Source: Ardenticatenaceae bacterium
Lineage (GTDB): Bacteria > Chloroflexota > Anaerolineae > Promineifilales > Promineifilaceae
Assembly: GCA_020634235.1 (NCBI GenBank)
Contig: JACKCB010000002.1
Location: 1,550,001 to 1,614,000, forward strand
DNA: 64,000 nucleotides
Reading direction: 5' to 3'
Each line of letters begins with the position of its first letter. Position 1 is the first letter of the stretch. Positions 45,431 through 54,557 of the stretch are shown here, in pieces. Below the pieces are notes generated by a model that searched no databases, was not told where the DNA came from, and worked only from the letters and a program-made list of their open reading frames with translations. The translations under genes were made by a program, and so were the position numbers.

Positions 45431-45455
45431 TTCGTGACCAGAGCGCGTAACGCCC

Positions 45456-46556
45456 ATGCACATCGGCCTTCTCATTTACGGCAGCCTGGAGACGCTTTCC
45501 GGCGGTTACCTGTATGACCGGATGCTGGTGCGCTACCTGCGCCGCCAGGGGGATGAGGTAACGCTGGTTTCGCTGCCCTGGCGCAGCTATGGGCAGCACC
45601 TGCTAGACAACGCCAACCGGCGGCTGCTGCGCCGGCTGCAAGCAGCTCGCTTCGACGTGCTGCTGCAAGATGAGCTGAACCACCCATCGCTGGCCTGGCT
45701 GAACAGCCGGCTGCGCCGCCAGGTAACCTATCCGCTGCTGGCCGTGGTCCATCACTTGCGCTGGCTGGAAACCCGGCCGGGACGCCTGGGCACGCTGCAA
45801 AACCGGTTCTATCGCCAGGTGGAGCGGCGCTACCTGGCTTCGGTGGACGGCTTTGTATACAACAGCCAGGCCACCCGCGCGGCCGTGACCGGGCTGGTAG
45901 GCGGTTCCCGGCCGGGTGTCGTCGCCTACCCGGCCGGGAACCGCTTCACCCATCTACCCACTCCGGACGAAATCCTGGCCCGGGCGACCCGGCCGGGGCC
46001 GCTGCGCCTGCTGTTTGTGGGCAACCTCATCCCCCGCAAAGGGCTGCACCAACTGCTGGCCGCCCTGGCCCGGCTGCCGCGCCCCACCTGGCAGCTCACC
46101 GTCGTGGGCCGGCCAGACGTAGACCCGGCCTACGCCCGCGCCGTGCGCCAGCAAATGCTGCGCGCCGGCCTGGATAACCAGGTGTTCTTCACCGGCCCCC
46201 TGCCCGACCCCGCCCTGGCGGCCCAGTTCGGCCGGGCGCAGTTGCTGGTCATGCCCTCCAGCTATGAGGGCTTTGGCATTGTCTACCTGGAGGGGATGGC
46301 TTTTGGGCTGCCGGCCCTGGCCACCCCGGCCGGGGGCGCGCGCGAGTTGGTAACGGCCGGCGAAAATGGCTACCTGGTAGACCCGGACGACCCGGCCGGG
46401 TTGGCCGCCCACCTGCTGCACCTGCACACCCATCGCCACGAGCTGGCCCGGCTCAGCCTGGCCGCCCAACAGCGCTACCTGGCCCACCCCACCTGGGACG
46501 AAAGCATGAGCCGTATCCGCAACTTCGTGCTAACGTTCAAACGGACGAACCGATGA
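45456..46556 (+). CDS. GT4-family glycosyltransferase
   Basis: Retaining GT-B glycosyltransferase of 366 residues. The N-terminal lobe begins MHIGLLIYGSLETLSGGYLYD. The C-terminal lobe has FVGNLIPRKGLHQLLAAL and the donor-binding ExFGIVYLEGMAFG segment (YEGFGIVYLEGMAFGLPALA). The acceptor is unknown; its place between a PTPS-like protein and a methyltransferase suggests a glycosylated pterin-type small molecule. It overlaps the methyltransferase gene by 4 nt (ATGA). Confidence 0.88.
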   Translation: MHIGLLIYGSLETLSGGYLYDRMLVRYLRRQGDEVTLVSLPWRSYGQHLLDNANRRLLRRLQAARFDVLLQDELNHPSLAWLNSRLRRQVTYPLLAVVHHLRWLETRPGRLGTLQNRFYRQVERRYLASVDGFVYNSQATRAAVTGLVGGSRPGVVAYPAGNRFTHLPTPDEILARATRPGPLRLLFVGNLIPRKGLHQLLAALARLPRPTWQLTVVGRPDVDPAYARAVRQQMLRAGLDNQVFFTGPLPDPALAAQFGRAQLLVMPSSYEGFGIVYLEGMAFGLPALATPAGGARELVTAGENGYLVDPDDPAGLAAHLLHLHTHRHELARLSLAAQQRYLAHPTWDESMSRIRNFVLTFKRTNR

Positions 46557-47431
46557 AACCTTACCATGACTTCCCCCGCTATCTGGCCGCCAAACGCAGT
46601 GTCGACGACCGGGCGCTGAACCGGCCGGTGTGGGACAGCTTGCGCCGGGCGCTCCCGGCCGGGCGGCAGCGCGTGCTGGAAATTGGCGCGGGCATTGGCA
46701 CCATGGCCGACCGGGTGTGGGCGTGGGATCTGCTCCGCCAGGCCAATTACACCGCCATCGACGCCGACCCGGCCAACGTGGCGGCCGGCGCGGCCTGGTG
46801 GTCGGCGGTGGCTCAGGCCCGGCCGGGATTCAGCCTGCATTGGGAAACGGTCGACCTGTTCGGCTTCATCGCCCGCGAGCAGGGGCAGCAGACGTGGGAT
46901 TTGCTCATCGCCCATGCCTTCATGGACCTGGTAGACGTGCCGGGCACGCTGCCGGGGCTGCTGGCGCTGCTCCGGCCGGGGGGACTGCTCTATTTCAGCG
47001 TCAATTTCGACGGGGCGACAATCCTGGAGCCGGCCATAGACCCGCCGCTGGATGCCCTGGTAGTGCAGCTATACCACCAGACAATGGACCAGCGGGTGAC
47101 GGCTGGCCGCCCGGCCGGGGACAGCCACACCGGGCGACATCTCTACCACCAGTTGCGGGCCGCCGGGGTAGAAGTTCTGGCGGCGGGCAGCTCCGATTGG
47201 GTGGTCCTGCCCCGGCCGGGGGCCAACGGCCAGATGGGCTACCCGGCCGACGAAGCCTACTTTATCCACTTCATCATCCACACCATATCCACAGCCCTGG
47301 CCGGGCACCCGGCCCTGCACCCGGCCCGTTTTGCGGCCTGGATTGCCGAACGGCACGCCCAGGTTGAGCGCGGCGAGCTGGTATACATCGCCCACCAACT
47401 GGATTATCTGGGCCGCAAGCCATCGCCATAG
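46553..47431 (+). CDS. Class I SAM-dependent methyltransferase
   Basis: Methyltransferase of 292 residues with motif I VLEIGAGIGTMADRV, IDADPANV at the end of strand 2, and LLIAHAFMDLVDVPGTLPGLLALLRPGG for motifs IV-V. The N-terminal 40 residues (YHDFPRYLAAKRSVDDRALN) and the C-terminus with FIIHTISTALAGHPAL have no family I can name. It is the last gene of the five-gene same-strand cluster and is translationally coupled to the glycosyltransferase. Confidence 0.82.
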   Translation: MKPYHDFPRYLAAKRSVDDRALNRPVWDSLRRALPAGRQRVLEIGAGIGTMADRVWAWDLLRQANYTAIDADPANVAAGAAWWSAVAQARPGFSLHWETVDLFGFIAREQGQQTWDLLIAHAFMDLVDVPGTLPGLLALLRPGGLLYFSVNFDGATILEPAIDPPLDALVVQLYHQTMDQRVTAGRPAGDSHTGRHLYHQLRAAGVEVLAAGSSDWVVLPRPGANGQMGYPADEAYFIHFIIHTISTALAGHPALHPARFAAWIAERHAQVERGELVYIAHQLDYLGRKPSP

Positions 47432-47482
47432 ACTGGGCCGGCCCCGGCCGGGCAACTGTCCGGCCCGGTGCGCAGGCGCGGC

Positions 47483-47977
47483 CTACCAGCCCATCGTCCC
47501 CGGCTCCCCTTTGAACGGTCCCACCACGTCACTGGTAATCCAGCCGCCGTAGAAGCCGCCGGGCTGCGGGACGACCACCTCACCATCCACCAGGCAGCGA
47601 TCCATGGGGCGGGGGTAGAAGGCGACGTAGTTTTTGATGGGTAGGAAGGAGGGCGTGGGGTTGGGATAATACCAGGCCACATTTTCGGCCCGCCGCTCAC
47701 CAACGACGACGCTGTAATAAGCGGCCTGCCCTTTCCACTCGCACCAGGACTGCCCCCCGGCCGGGATCAGGCACTGCATCTGAATATCCGCCGGCGGCAG
47801 GTAATAAACCGGCGGATGGCTCGTTTCCAGCACCCGGTAGGCGCGCCGGGTGTCGGCCAGCAGCAGGCCGTTAAAGTAAACCTGGATATGGCGGGGGGTA
47901 GTCTCCAGGCGCGGCGGGCGGGGATAATCCCAGACCGATTCCTGGCCAGGGCCGGGAGCAATGCGCGTCGGTTTCAT
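47483..47977 (-). CDS. DUF427 family protein
   Basis: A protein of 164 residues. The DUF427 pattern is clear: VWDYPRPPRLE, VYFNGLLLADTRRAYRVLETSHPPVYYLPP, then SWCEWKGQAAYYSV, VAWYYPNPTPSFLPIKNYVAFY and VDGEVV. The fold is a small beta-barrel-like domain of unknown function. The start at 47977 is supported by GGAG on the minus strand about 8 nt upstream. It follows the alpha/beta hydrolase gene by 40 nt, so the two form a pair. Confidence 0.88.
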   Translation of the reverse strand: MKPTRIAPGPGQESVWDYPRPPRLETTPRHIQVYFNGLLLADTRRAYRVLETSHPPVYYLPPADIQMQCLIPAGGQSWCEWKGQAAYYSVVVGERRAENVAWYYPNPTPSFLPIKNYVAFYPRPMDRCLVDGEVVVPQPGGFYGGWITSDVVGPFKGEPGTMGW

Positions 47978-48017
47978 CGTTAGGTCTCCAAAGTAGGGGC
48001 GACAGTAGGGGCGGCCC

Positions 48018-48842
48018 CTACACGTTGTCCAGAAAGGCAATGATTTCATCCGCCACCCGGCCGGGTTGCTCCAGCGGCAGCAAGTGCCCCACGTTGGGCA
48101 TCTCCAGGAAAGTGGCCTGGGGCTGCAGCGCCTGCCAATAGGCCCAGGCTTGCGGATGCAGCGTGTCCGTCTGGGCGGCGCGGATGGCCAGCGTAGGCTG
48201 CCGCGCCTGGGGCACCAGCTCCCACACGTCCGTTGGCGGATGGGCATAGATGGCGGCCTCCCAGTCGCGGCTGTAGGCCAGGGTCACAGAGCCATCCCCG
48301 GCCGGGTGCAGGCCGTATTGCACAAAATCCCACAGCGCCGCATCAGAGAGGCCAGCAAAGACCGCCTTGGGGCGCAGATGGTCAAAGGCGGCCTGGCGGC
48401 TGGGCCAATGGTTGCGCCGGTTACGCGCCACCTGCACAAAGGGCATCTGCTCGGCCGCCTGCGGGTTTTGGCGCACCGCCGCCAGCCATTGGGGCGGCAA
48501 AAAGACCGGCTCGATCAATACCAGGGCGCGGAACAGCCCCGGCCGGGTTACGGCGGCCGACAGGGTGAGTACCGCGCCCAACGAATGGCCCACGCCAATC
48601 AGGTCATGCAATCCTTGCTCATCGCAGAACTGGATGAAATCTTGGGCGAAGATGTGCCAGTCGCTAAACCCGGCCGGGGACTGGCCCGGCCACAACGGGC
48701 GATGGTCAATAGCCAGCACGTGATAGCGGCTGGCCAGCCGGGCCGCAAACTGGCGATAGCACCCGGCCGGGTAGGCGTTGGCGTGCGCAAAGTGCAACAG
48801 AGGGCCGTTGCCGCCAAAGTCGGTAAAAGGGATAGGCGTCAT
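48018..48842 (-). CDS. Alpha/beta hydrolase
   Basis: A 274-residue alpha/beta-fold hydrolase. The oxyanion region is HFAHANAYPAGCYRQFA, the nucleophile elbow is GVGHSLGAV, and the catalytic His is in MPNVGHLLPLEQPGRVADEI near the C-terminus. The acid residue is probably the Asp in RAAQTDTLHP. The substrate is unknown. It lies upstream of the DUF427 gene on the minus strand. Confidence 0.88.
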   Translation of the reverse strand: MTPIPFTDFGGNGPLLHFAHANAYPAGCYRQFAARLASRYHVLAIDHRPLWPGQSPAGFSDWHIFAQDFIQFCDEQGLHDLIGVGHSLGAVLTLSAAVTRPGLFRALVLIEPVFLPPQWLAAVRQNPQAAEQMPFVQVARNRRNHWPSRQAAFDHLRPKAVFAGLSDAALWDFVQYGLHPAGDGSVTLAYSRDWEAAIYAHPPTDVWELVPQARQPTLAIRAAQTDTLHPQAWAYWQALQPQATFLEMPNVGHLLPLEQPGRVADEIIAFLDNV

Positions 48843-48895
48843 GAGAAATTCAGGTCACAGGTTAATAGGCATGATGACAGGAAACGAGTCACAAG

Positions 48896-51421
48896 CTACG
48901 CATCCTGCCCGCGGAGCAGCGTGATGAGCTGCCGGGTAATGGCCTTTGTGTCCGGGCCGATGTCACCGGGCGGACCAACGCAGGCCGGGCAGCCATCGCG
49001 GCAGGGGCAGTCGCTGATCAGTTCCAGGGCGGCCGCCAGCAGCTCTTCGTGTAGCTCAAACAAACGCTGGCTAAAACCGACCCCGGCCGGGATACGTTCA
49101 TACACCACCACCGTTGGGGCCTGGGTCAGCGGGCTGCGCGCCTCGGCACTCACTTCAATGTCGCCAGGGTCGCACATCAGGTAAAGCGGGGCCAGGTTGC
49201 CCAGCACATAGGCCAGCCCGCCCAGCGCCGACCGGGTGCGCTGCCCTTCCTCCGCCCGGCGGTGGCAACTGGCGCACAACGTTACCAGGTTTTCTAGCAC
49301 ATTGGCCTGGCGGTAAAATTCGTTCCGGCCGGGTTCGTAGCCAAACTCGCGGAAGGGGCGAATGTGGTGGACGTGCAAATTCTGTGTGGCCCCACACATC
49401 TGGCAGCGCTGTTCATCGCGGGCCAGCGCCGCCTGCCGCTGCGCCGCCCAATTGGGGCCATAATCGTTGGGGCGCAGCAAAACACCAGCTTTGAACAATC
49501 GTTCGGTTAATTGTTCGCCGAAGATGAGCCAGTAGCCGCTGGTAGCCAGGTCCAGAGGTGGCAGGTCAATCTGGCCAAAGCCAAGCGTTTCGTGCGAGTA
49601 CTGCTTAATCTTGCGATAGCCAGAGGCCTGGGTAACGACCAGCACGTCGCCGTAGGCGCGCAGCAGGTCTCCCTCAACGACCTCCACTTCCGCGGCCAGG
49701 TGGCGGATGGTGCTGCCGATGCTGGCCCGCGTGTAGTAATCTACCTCTACTGGCCGGACGCTGGCCAGCCGCTCTTGCCAATCCAGCGTTTCCACCAGGT
49801 AGGTGCGCGCCTGGTGCATGTAGATGGCCCCTTCGTAGGCCAGCAAGGGCACGCTGGGCAGGTCCAGTTCGCCAATCACCACCGGCCGGGGCCCGCTCAC
49901 ATCCTGGATAACCACCGTCTCCTCGCCGCTGGTGCGCAGGGAAACGCGCCCGGCCGGGACACCTTCGCCCAACCAGTGATACTGCTGCCGCGTTTCGTGC
50001 AGCGCCCCTTCACCGGCCAGGATAGCCAGCAGCTCATCCACCGGCCCATAGCTGCCAAACGGTTCGCCGGCGCGAAAAGGCAGCTCAAAGGCGGCGCACA
50101 GCAGGTGCTTCACCATCACCCGCTCGTTATTGGGGTTGATAAGCGCGTACTCCGGCGAACTGCCGAACAGGTAGCGCGGGTGCAGGCAAATGTATTGGTC
50201 CAGCGGATTGCTGCTGGCCACCAGGATGACGGCTGCCTGGTCGGTGCGCCGCCCGGCCCGGCCGGCCTGCTGCCAGGTGGCCGCAATGGAGCCAGGGTAG
50301 CCGGTGAGCACAGCCGCACCCATCTGGCCGATATCAACGCCCAACTCCAGGGCGTTGGTGGCCACCACACCGCGCACACGGCCATCGCGCAGCCCCTGCT
50401 CAATCTGGCGGCGTTCCAGGGGCAGGTAGCCACCACGATAGCCGGCGATCCCGGCCGGGTCTTGCCCCAAAACCACCATCTCGTCCCGCAAATAGGTCAG
50501 CAGCAGCTCCACCGTCTGCCGGGCGCGGGCAAAGACGATGGTTTGTACGCCGCCGTTCAGGAAGGTGGCGGCGGCGTCTTTGGCCATGAGCACACTGCTG
50601 CGGCGCAGCCCCAGCGTTTCATCGATGATGGGCGGGTTGTAGAGGATGACGTGCCGCGCCCCGGCCGGGGCGCCATTCTGCGTTTCGTCCACCAGCGTAA
50701 AGGGCGCTTCCACCAACCGTTCCGCATGTTGCCGTGGATTGGCAATGGTCGCCGAGCAGCAGATGAACTGCGGATCGCTGCCATAGAAGCGGCAGATACG
50801 GCGCAAGCGGCGCAGCACGTTGGCCACATGGCTGCCAAACACGCCGCGATAAGCGTGGACCTCATCGACAACCACAAAGCGCAGCCGGCTGAAGAGCGTG
50901 CGCCAGGTAGGATGGTAGGGCAGGATACCGGTGTGCAGCATATCCGGGTTGGTCACCAGGATGCCCCCGGCCCGCCGGATCTGGCTGCGCTGGCCGCGCG
51001 GCGTGTCCCCATCGTAGCTGTGAATAGGCACGGGCAGGTTGGCGGCGCTGAGCAGCGCGGCCGTTTCGGCCAGTTGGTCGTGGGCCAGTGCCTTGGTGGG
51101 AAAGAGGTAGAGCGCCTGGGCCTGGGGCTGCGTGAGCAGGCTTTGCAGCACGGGCACGGTGTAGCAGAGGGATTTGCCGGAGGCAGTGCTGGTGGCCACA
51201 ACAACGTTTTCGCCCGCCTGCGCGGCGTCGATGGCCGCGGCCTGGTGGGTGTATAGCTGGTCGATGCCCCGGCTGCGCAGCGCCTGGCGCAGCGCGGGCA
51301 GCAGGGGTGTTTGGGGATTGGCAGTCCGCCCCGGCCGGGGGGCAATGCGCTCCCAGGCTACCACCTGGGATACAAAATCGCGGTTCTGCCGCAGCGCCTG
51401 CAATACCAAATCTAACGACAT
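48896..51421 (-). CDS. MrfA-like DEAD/DEAH helicase with embedded HNH nuclease-like domain
   Basis: Superfamily 2 helicase of 841 residues. The first lobe has QAAAIDAAQAGENVVVATSTASGKSLCY (Walker A) and VVVDEVHAYRG. The second lobe ends with VVATNALELGVDIGQMG and TWQQAGRAGRR. The C-terminal DUF1998 zinc region has DCPCRDGCPACVGP. These features define the YprA/MrfA repair helicases (mitomycin-type DNA damage). Between lobe 2 and DUF1998, at about residues 670-722, lies an HNH motif: RCQMCG, then LHVHHIRPFREFG, NLVTLCASCHRR. The cysteine pairs and His-His are complete, so a zinc-stabilised HNH domain is present. Whether it cuts DNA is unknown. Confidence 0.9.
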   Translation of the reverse strand: MSLDLVLQALRQNRDFVSQVVAWERIAPRPGRTANPQTPLLPALRQALRSRGIDQLYTHQAAAIDAAQAGENVVVATSTASGKSLCYTVPVLQSLLTQPQAQALYLFPTKALAHDQLAETAALLSAANLPVPIHSYDGDTPRGQRSQIRRAGGILVTNPDMLHTGILPYHPTWRTLFSRLRFVVVDEVHAYRGVFGSHVANVLRRLRRICRFYGSDPQFICCSATIANPRQHAERLVEAPFTLVDETQNGAPAGARHVILYNPPIIDETLGLRRSSVLMAKDAAATFLNGGVQTIVFARARQTVELLLTYLRDEMVVLGQDPAGIAGYRGGYLPLERRQIEQGLRDGRVRGVVATNALELGVDIGQMGAAVLTGYPGSIAATWQQAGRAGRRTDQAAVILVASSNPLDQYICLHPRYLFGSSPEYALINPNNERVMVKHLLCAAFELPFRAGEPFGSYGPVDELLAILAGEGALHETRQQYHWLGEGVPAGRVSLRTSGEETVVIQDVSGPRPVVIGELDLPSVPLLAYEGAIYMHQARTYLVETLDWQERLASVRPVEVDYYTRASIGSTIRHLAAEVEVVEGDLLRAYGDVLVVTQASGYRKIKQYSHETLGFGQIDLPPLDLATSGYWLIFGEQLTERLFKAGVLLRPNDYGPNWAAQRQAALARDEQRCQMCGATQNLHVHHIRPFREFGYEPGRNEFYRQANVLENLVTLCASCHRRAEEGQRTRSALGGLAYVLGNLAPLYLMCDPGDIEVSAEARSPLTQAPTVVVYERIPAGVGFSQRLFELHEELLAAALELISDCPCRDGCPACVGPPGDIGPDTKAITRQLITLLRGQDA

Positions 51422-51521
51422 GCCTGAATAAGCCAGAAGGGGCTGGAGAAATCAGTTGGACCAAACATCACAAGTGTAACAAGAGCCACGGCAGATACCA
51501 ACGCCCGGTGGCGCGGCACGG

Positions 51522-53177
51522 CTATGCCTCGTCCGTTGTCAGGGCCACCGGTTCGGTGCGCAGTTGGCGGCGCGCTTCTGGCAGCCAATCGGCCAGTTCG
51601 CCGGCCAGCACGCCCGCCTTGCCCACCGCCGCGGCCGCCACCTGCCCGGCCGCGCCATGCAGATAGGCACCCAACACCGCCGCCTCATAGGGCGCAACCC
51701 CCTGCCCCAAAAGGCCCAGGATCACCCCCGCCAACACGTCGCCGCTGCCGGCGGTGCCCAGCAGCGGATTGGCAAAGGGGATGAGCGTGCAGCGGCCATC
51801 GGGTGCGGCTACGGCGGTAAACGCCCCCTTCAGCACCACAATTTTGCGCCATTCGGCCGCCTTCTCCTGGGCCACCGCCACCCGATCCTGCCGTTTTAGC
51901 TTTACCAGGGGCACGTCCATCAGCCGGGCCATTTCGCCAGGATGGGGGGTGAGAATTGTTTCCGGCGGCAGCCGTTTTTGCCAGCCGGCAATGCCGGCCA
52001 GGGCGTTCAGGCCGTCGGCGTCGATGACCAGGGGCGGATATTTGCCGCCGGCCAACAGCGCCTGCATCAGGCTGGGGTCTTCGCCCAGCCCCGGTCCCAC
52101 CAGAAGCGCTTTGTATTCACCCATGTAGTTGAGAATCTGCCGCCCGGTGGCCTGCCCCAGGTCGCCCGGCTCGGGTACCAGGGGGTAGGTGGCTTCGGGC
52201 AGTTGGGCGGCCACTACCGGCCGGACCACTTTGGGCAGGGTGATGGCCACCAGCCCCACCCCCACGCGGTAGGCGGCCCGGCCGGCCAGCAGCGGCGCGC
52301 CCCAATACCGTTCGCTGCCGGCCACAATGAGCACTTTGCCAAAGGTGCCTTTGTGACCATACAGGGGGCGTGGCGGCAGCAAGCTGCGGGCCAGGTCCGC
52401 GGTGGCCAGGTCCAGCAGCACCGATCTGACTTCGGGCAGGTTGGGATCGATGCCAATGTCGGCGATGAGCAGTTCGCCGCAGGCGGCCGCGCCGGGGAAG
52501 CGGAAATGGCCGCGTTTGGCCCCGGCAAAGGTGACGGTGAGGTCGGCCGGGAAGGCCAGGGTGTCCAACTCGCCGCTGTCGCAGTTCAGGCCGCTGGGGC
52601 AGTCGATGGCCACGACCACGGGCGGCACCTCCCCGGCCGGGTCGGGGAAAAGCTGGGTGGGGTTCACCAATCCCGGCCGGGACACCTCCGCCGTCGCCGG
52701 GGTGCTGCGCTCGGCCAGCCCGGCCTGCACCTGGCGCATGAGTTGGGCCAGTTCCCCCTCGATGGGGCGTGACACCCCTGTGCCCAGCAGCCCATCCACC
52801 ACAATATCGACGGTCCGCAGGCGCAGGCGCAGGGCGCGATAGCGCTGATCGTACGCCGCATTCATGTGAAAAAGCCCCATCTCCTGAATACGGGCGAAGT
52901 TGCTGTCCCCGGCCGGGTCGCGCGGTTTGAACAGGTAAAACACCACCTCCGCCCCCGCCTCGGCCAGGTAGCGACCGGCCACCAGGCCGTCGCCACCATT
53001 GTTGCCCGGCCCCACCAGCACCATAATCTGCCGGCCGGTCACGTCATACCGGTCAACAATCGCCTGGGCCACGCTGCGCCCGGCAATTTCCATCATCTGG
53101 TCATAGCTGTGGCCAGAAGCATCGGCCGCCTTTTCTGCCGCAACCATCTCGGCCACCGAAAAGATTTTAATCGTCAT
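51522..53177 (-). CDS. nnr: Bifunctional NAD(P)H-hydrate epimerase/dehydratase
   Basis: Metabolite-repair enzyme of 551 residues that restores damaged NAD(P)H. The N-terminal epimerase (NnrE-like, about 1-235) has MVLVGPGNNGGDGLVAGRYL and VVAIDCPSGLNCDSG. The C-terminal ADP-dependent dehydratase (NnrD-like) has GKVLIVAGSERYWGAPLLAG, LLVGPGLGEDPSL, LTPHPGEMARLM and PLLGTAGSGDVLAGVI. An insertion of about 25 residues (ERSTPATAEVSRPGLVNPTQ) in the epimerase half is longer than usual. The first gene upstream on the same strand is a separate epimerase. Confidence 0.93.
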   Translation of the reverse strand: MTIKIFSVAEMVAAEKAADASGHSYDQMMEIAGRSVAQAIVDRYDVTGRQIMVLVGPGNNGGDGLVAGRYLAEAGAEVVFYLFKPRDPAGDSNFARIQEMGLFHMNAAYDQRYRALRLRLRTVDIVVDGLLGTGVSRPIEGELAQLMRQVQAGLAERSTPATAEVSRPGLVNPTQLFPDPAGEVPPVVVAIDCPSGLNCDSGELDTLAFPADLTVTFAGAKRGHFRFPGAAACGELLIADIGIDPNLPEVRSVLLDLATADLARSLLPPRPLYGHKGTFGKVLIVAGSERYWGAPLLAGRAAYRVGVGLVAITLPKVVRPVVAAQLPEATYPLVPEPGDLGQATGRQILNYMGEYKALLVGPGLGEDPSLMQALLAGGKYPPLVIDADGLNALAGIAGWQKRLPPETILTPHPGEMARLMDVPLVKLKRQDRVAVAQEKAAEWRKIVVLKGAFTAVAAPDGRCTLIPFANPLLGTAGSGDVLAGVILGLLGQGVAPYEAAVLGAYLHGAAGQVAAAAVGKAGVLAGELADWLPEARRQLRTEPVALTTDEA

Positions 53178-53240
53178 GAACGCTCTCCTGAATAATCGTA
53201 CGCCGCTTGCGCCGCTGAGACGGATTGGCGCTGATTCTTG

Positions 53241-54254
53241 TCAACTACTGTGCCGTCGCCGCGCCAACTGCCCGGTCGACCAGTACCATTCTAACGTCTG
53301 GCGCGCCCCTTCGGCAAAAGGCGTCGCCCGGAAACCCAGTTCTGCCTCGGCCTTCGCCGAGGAGACCGGCCAATCCTGAAAGACGTAGTGGGCAAAGTTG
53401 ATGGGGTAGAACGGCTCCCGGCCGGTGTAGCGGGCCAGCAGGGTCATGGCGCGGGCCAGGGCCAGCACCGCCGGCACGGGCACGCCAATCCGCCAGCGGC
53501 CAATGCCGGCCAGGTCGCTGATGGTGTTGTTGATGCTGTTGTGGTCCAGCGATTCGCCGCTAACGTTGTAAATGTGCCCCGGCCGGGCGCAGGTCAGCGC
53601 CAACACAATGGCCTGGGCTACGTCGGGGGCAAAGGCGGGGAAAGTCACGTGCCGCCCGCCGGCCACCCGGATGCGCAAACCTTGCAGCGGGTCCACAAAG
53701 AAGTTGCGGTTGAATGCGTATTGGCCCCACGGCCCATACAACGCCCCCGGCCGGAGGACCACCACCGGCAGCCCCCGGTTGCGGTAATAGGCCAGGGCCA
53801 GCCGCTCTGCTTCCAGCTTGGTGCGCTGGTAGTTGTCTAGCGGCCGGCAGGGATGGGTTTCGTCGATCACCCGGCCGGGGATCGTCCGGCCCACCACCAC
53901 CACGGTGGAGATGTGTACAACCCGCCCCACCCCGGCCGCCTGAGCGGCCGCCAGCACGGCCGCCGTGCCGGCCACGTTGGTTTGCCAGAAAACGGGCCGC
54001 AGCCCCCACATGCGAAAAAGCGCCGCGGCATGGATAACCGCCTGGCAGCCGGCGCAGCCCTGCTGCAGCGCCGCCGCGTCGGTGATGTCGTGGGCCAGTA
54101 CCTGCTCAACGCCGGTGTGCGACAAAAAGCGGGTATCGCTCCCCGGCCGGACCAACACGCGCACCCCATACCCGGCGGCCAGCAGCCGCGCCACCAGGCT
54201 GCGGCCCAAAAAACCGGTGGCCCCCGTCACAAAAACCATGCCCTGGGTTGTCAT
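53241..54254 (-). CDS. NAD-dependent epimerase/dehydratase (extended SDR)
   Basis: Extended short-chain dehydrogenase of 337 residues. The Rossmann motif VTGATGFLGRSLVARLL is at the N-terminus, followed by HAAALFRMWG. The catalytic YQRTKLEAE supplies Tyr and Lys, preceded by STVVVVG. This style (HISTVVVVG, GRPIDE-like region) is close to 3-beta-hydroxysteroid dehydrogenase and hopanoid-associated sugar epimerase-like proteins. The substrate cannot be read. Confidence 0.87.
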   Translation of the reverse strand: MTTQGMVFVTGATGFLGRSLVARLLAAGYGVRVLVRPGSDTRFLSHTGVEQVLAHDITDAAALQQGCAGCQAVIHAAALFRMWGLRPVFWQTNVAGTAAVLAAAQAAGVGRVVHISTVVVVGRTIPGRVIDETHPCRPLDNYQRTKLEAERLALAYYRNRGLPVVVLRPGALYGPWGQYAFNRNFFVDPLQGLRIRVAGGRHVTFPAFAPDVAQAIVLALTCARPGHIYNVSGESLDHNSINNTISDLAGIGRWRIGVPVPAVLALARAMTLLARYTGREPFYPINFAHYVFQDWPVSSAKAEAELGFRATPFAEGARQTLEWYWSTGQLARRRHSS

Positions 54255-54300
54255 TCTTCACCTGTTGCTCACGCCGGTCAGCATTTCTGCCTTGGCGAGT

Positions 54301-54358
54301 GCCAGACACAGGGCGGAACGATGTCATATAGAGTAAGTTTTGCTGCCCTGTGCCTGGC
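54301..54358. repeat. Long inverted repeat upstream of lepB
   Basis: GCCAGACACAGGGC at 54301-54314 and GCCCTGTGCCTGGC at 54345-54358 match as an inverted repeat in 13 of 14 positions, separated by 30 bp. There is no T-run. It could be a regulator site shared by the divergent genes or a remnant of a small element. Confidence 0.55.
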
Positions 54359-54501
54359 GCTTCACGCCTATCATCCACAGAATTTCCGCCCACCCGGTGC
54401 ATCTTACCCCAGTTCCGGGGGATTGTCATTGCCTGGGAACCAGAGAGATGGCTACCCACGTAATCAATTGCTGAGAAGCACGGGGGCCGCGCCCCGGCCG
54501 G

Positions 54502-54530
54502 TTGCCCGGCCCCCCTGGCTACACTATAAT
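54502..54530 (+). promoter_or_regulatory. Promoter of lepB
   Basis: TTGCCC at 54502-54507 and a perfect TATAAT at 54525-54530 have a 17-bp spacer. The leader would be about 20 nt and carries GGAGA before the ATG. Confidence 0.7.
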
Positions 54531-54557
54531 GCGCCCACTATTAAGTTTGGAGACAAC

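Larger units (their letters stand above)
54255..54557. other. 303-bp spacer between the divergent epimerase and lepB genes
   Basis: The spacer contains the lepB promoter and a long inverted repeat but no convincing gene. A weak AT-rich stretch lies around 54322-54345 between the repeat arms. Nothing else is recognised. Confidence 0.6.

Noticed and set aside
49511..51256. 581-residue plus-strand frame opposite the helicase
   Set aside because: Antisense shadow of the helicase gene, with no recognisable motif and no start signal.
53853..54557. N-terminal extension of the lepB frame
   Set aside because: It runs antisense through the epimerase gene and over the lepB promoter; the ATG at 54558 gives the normal signal peptidase N-terminus.
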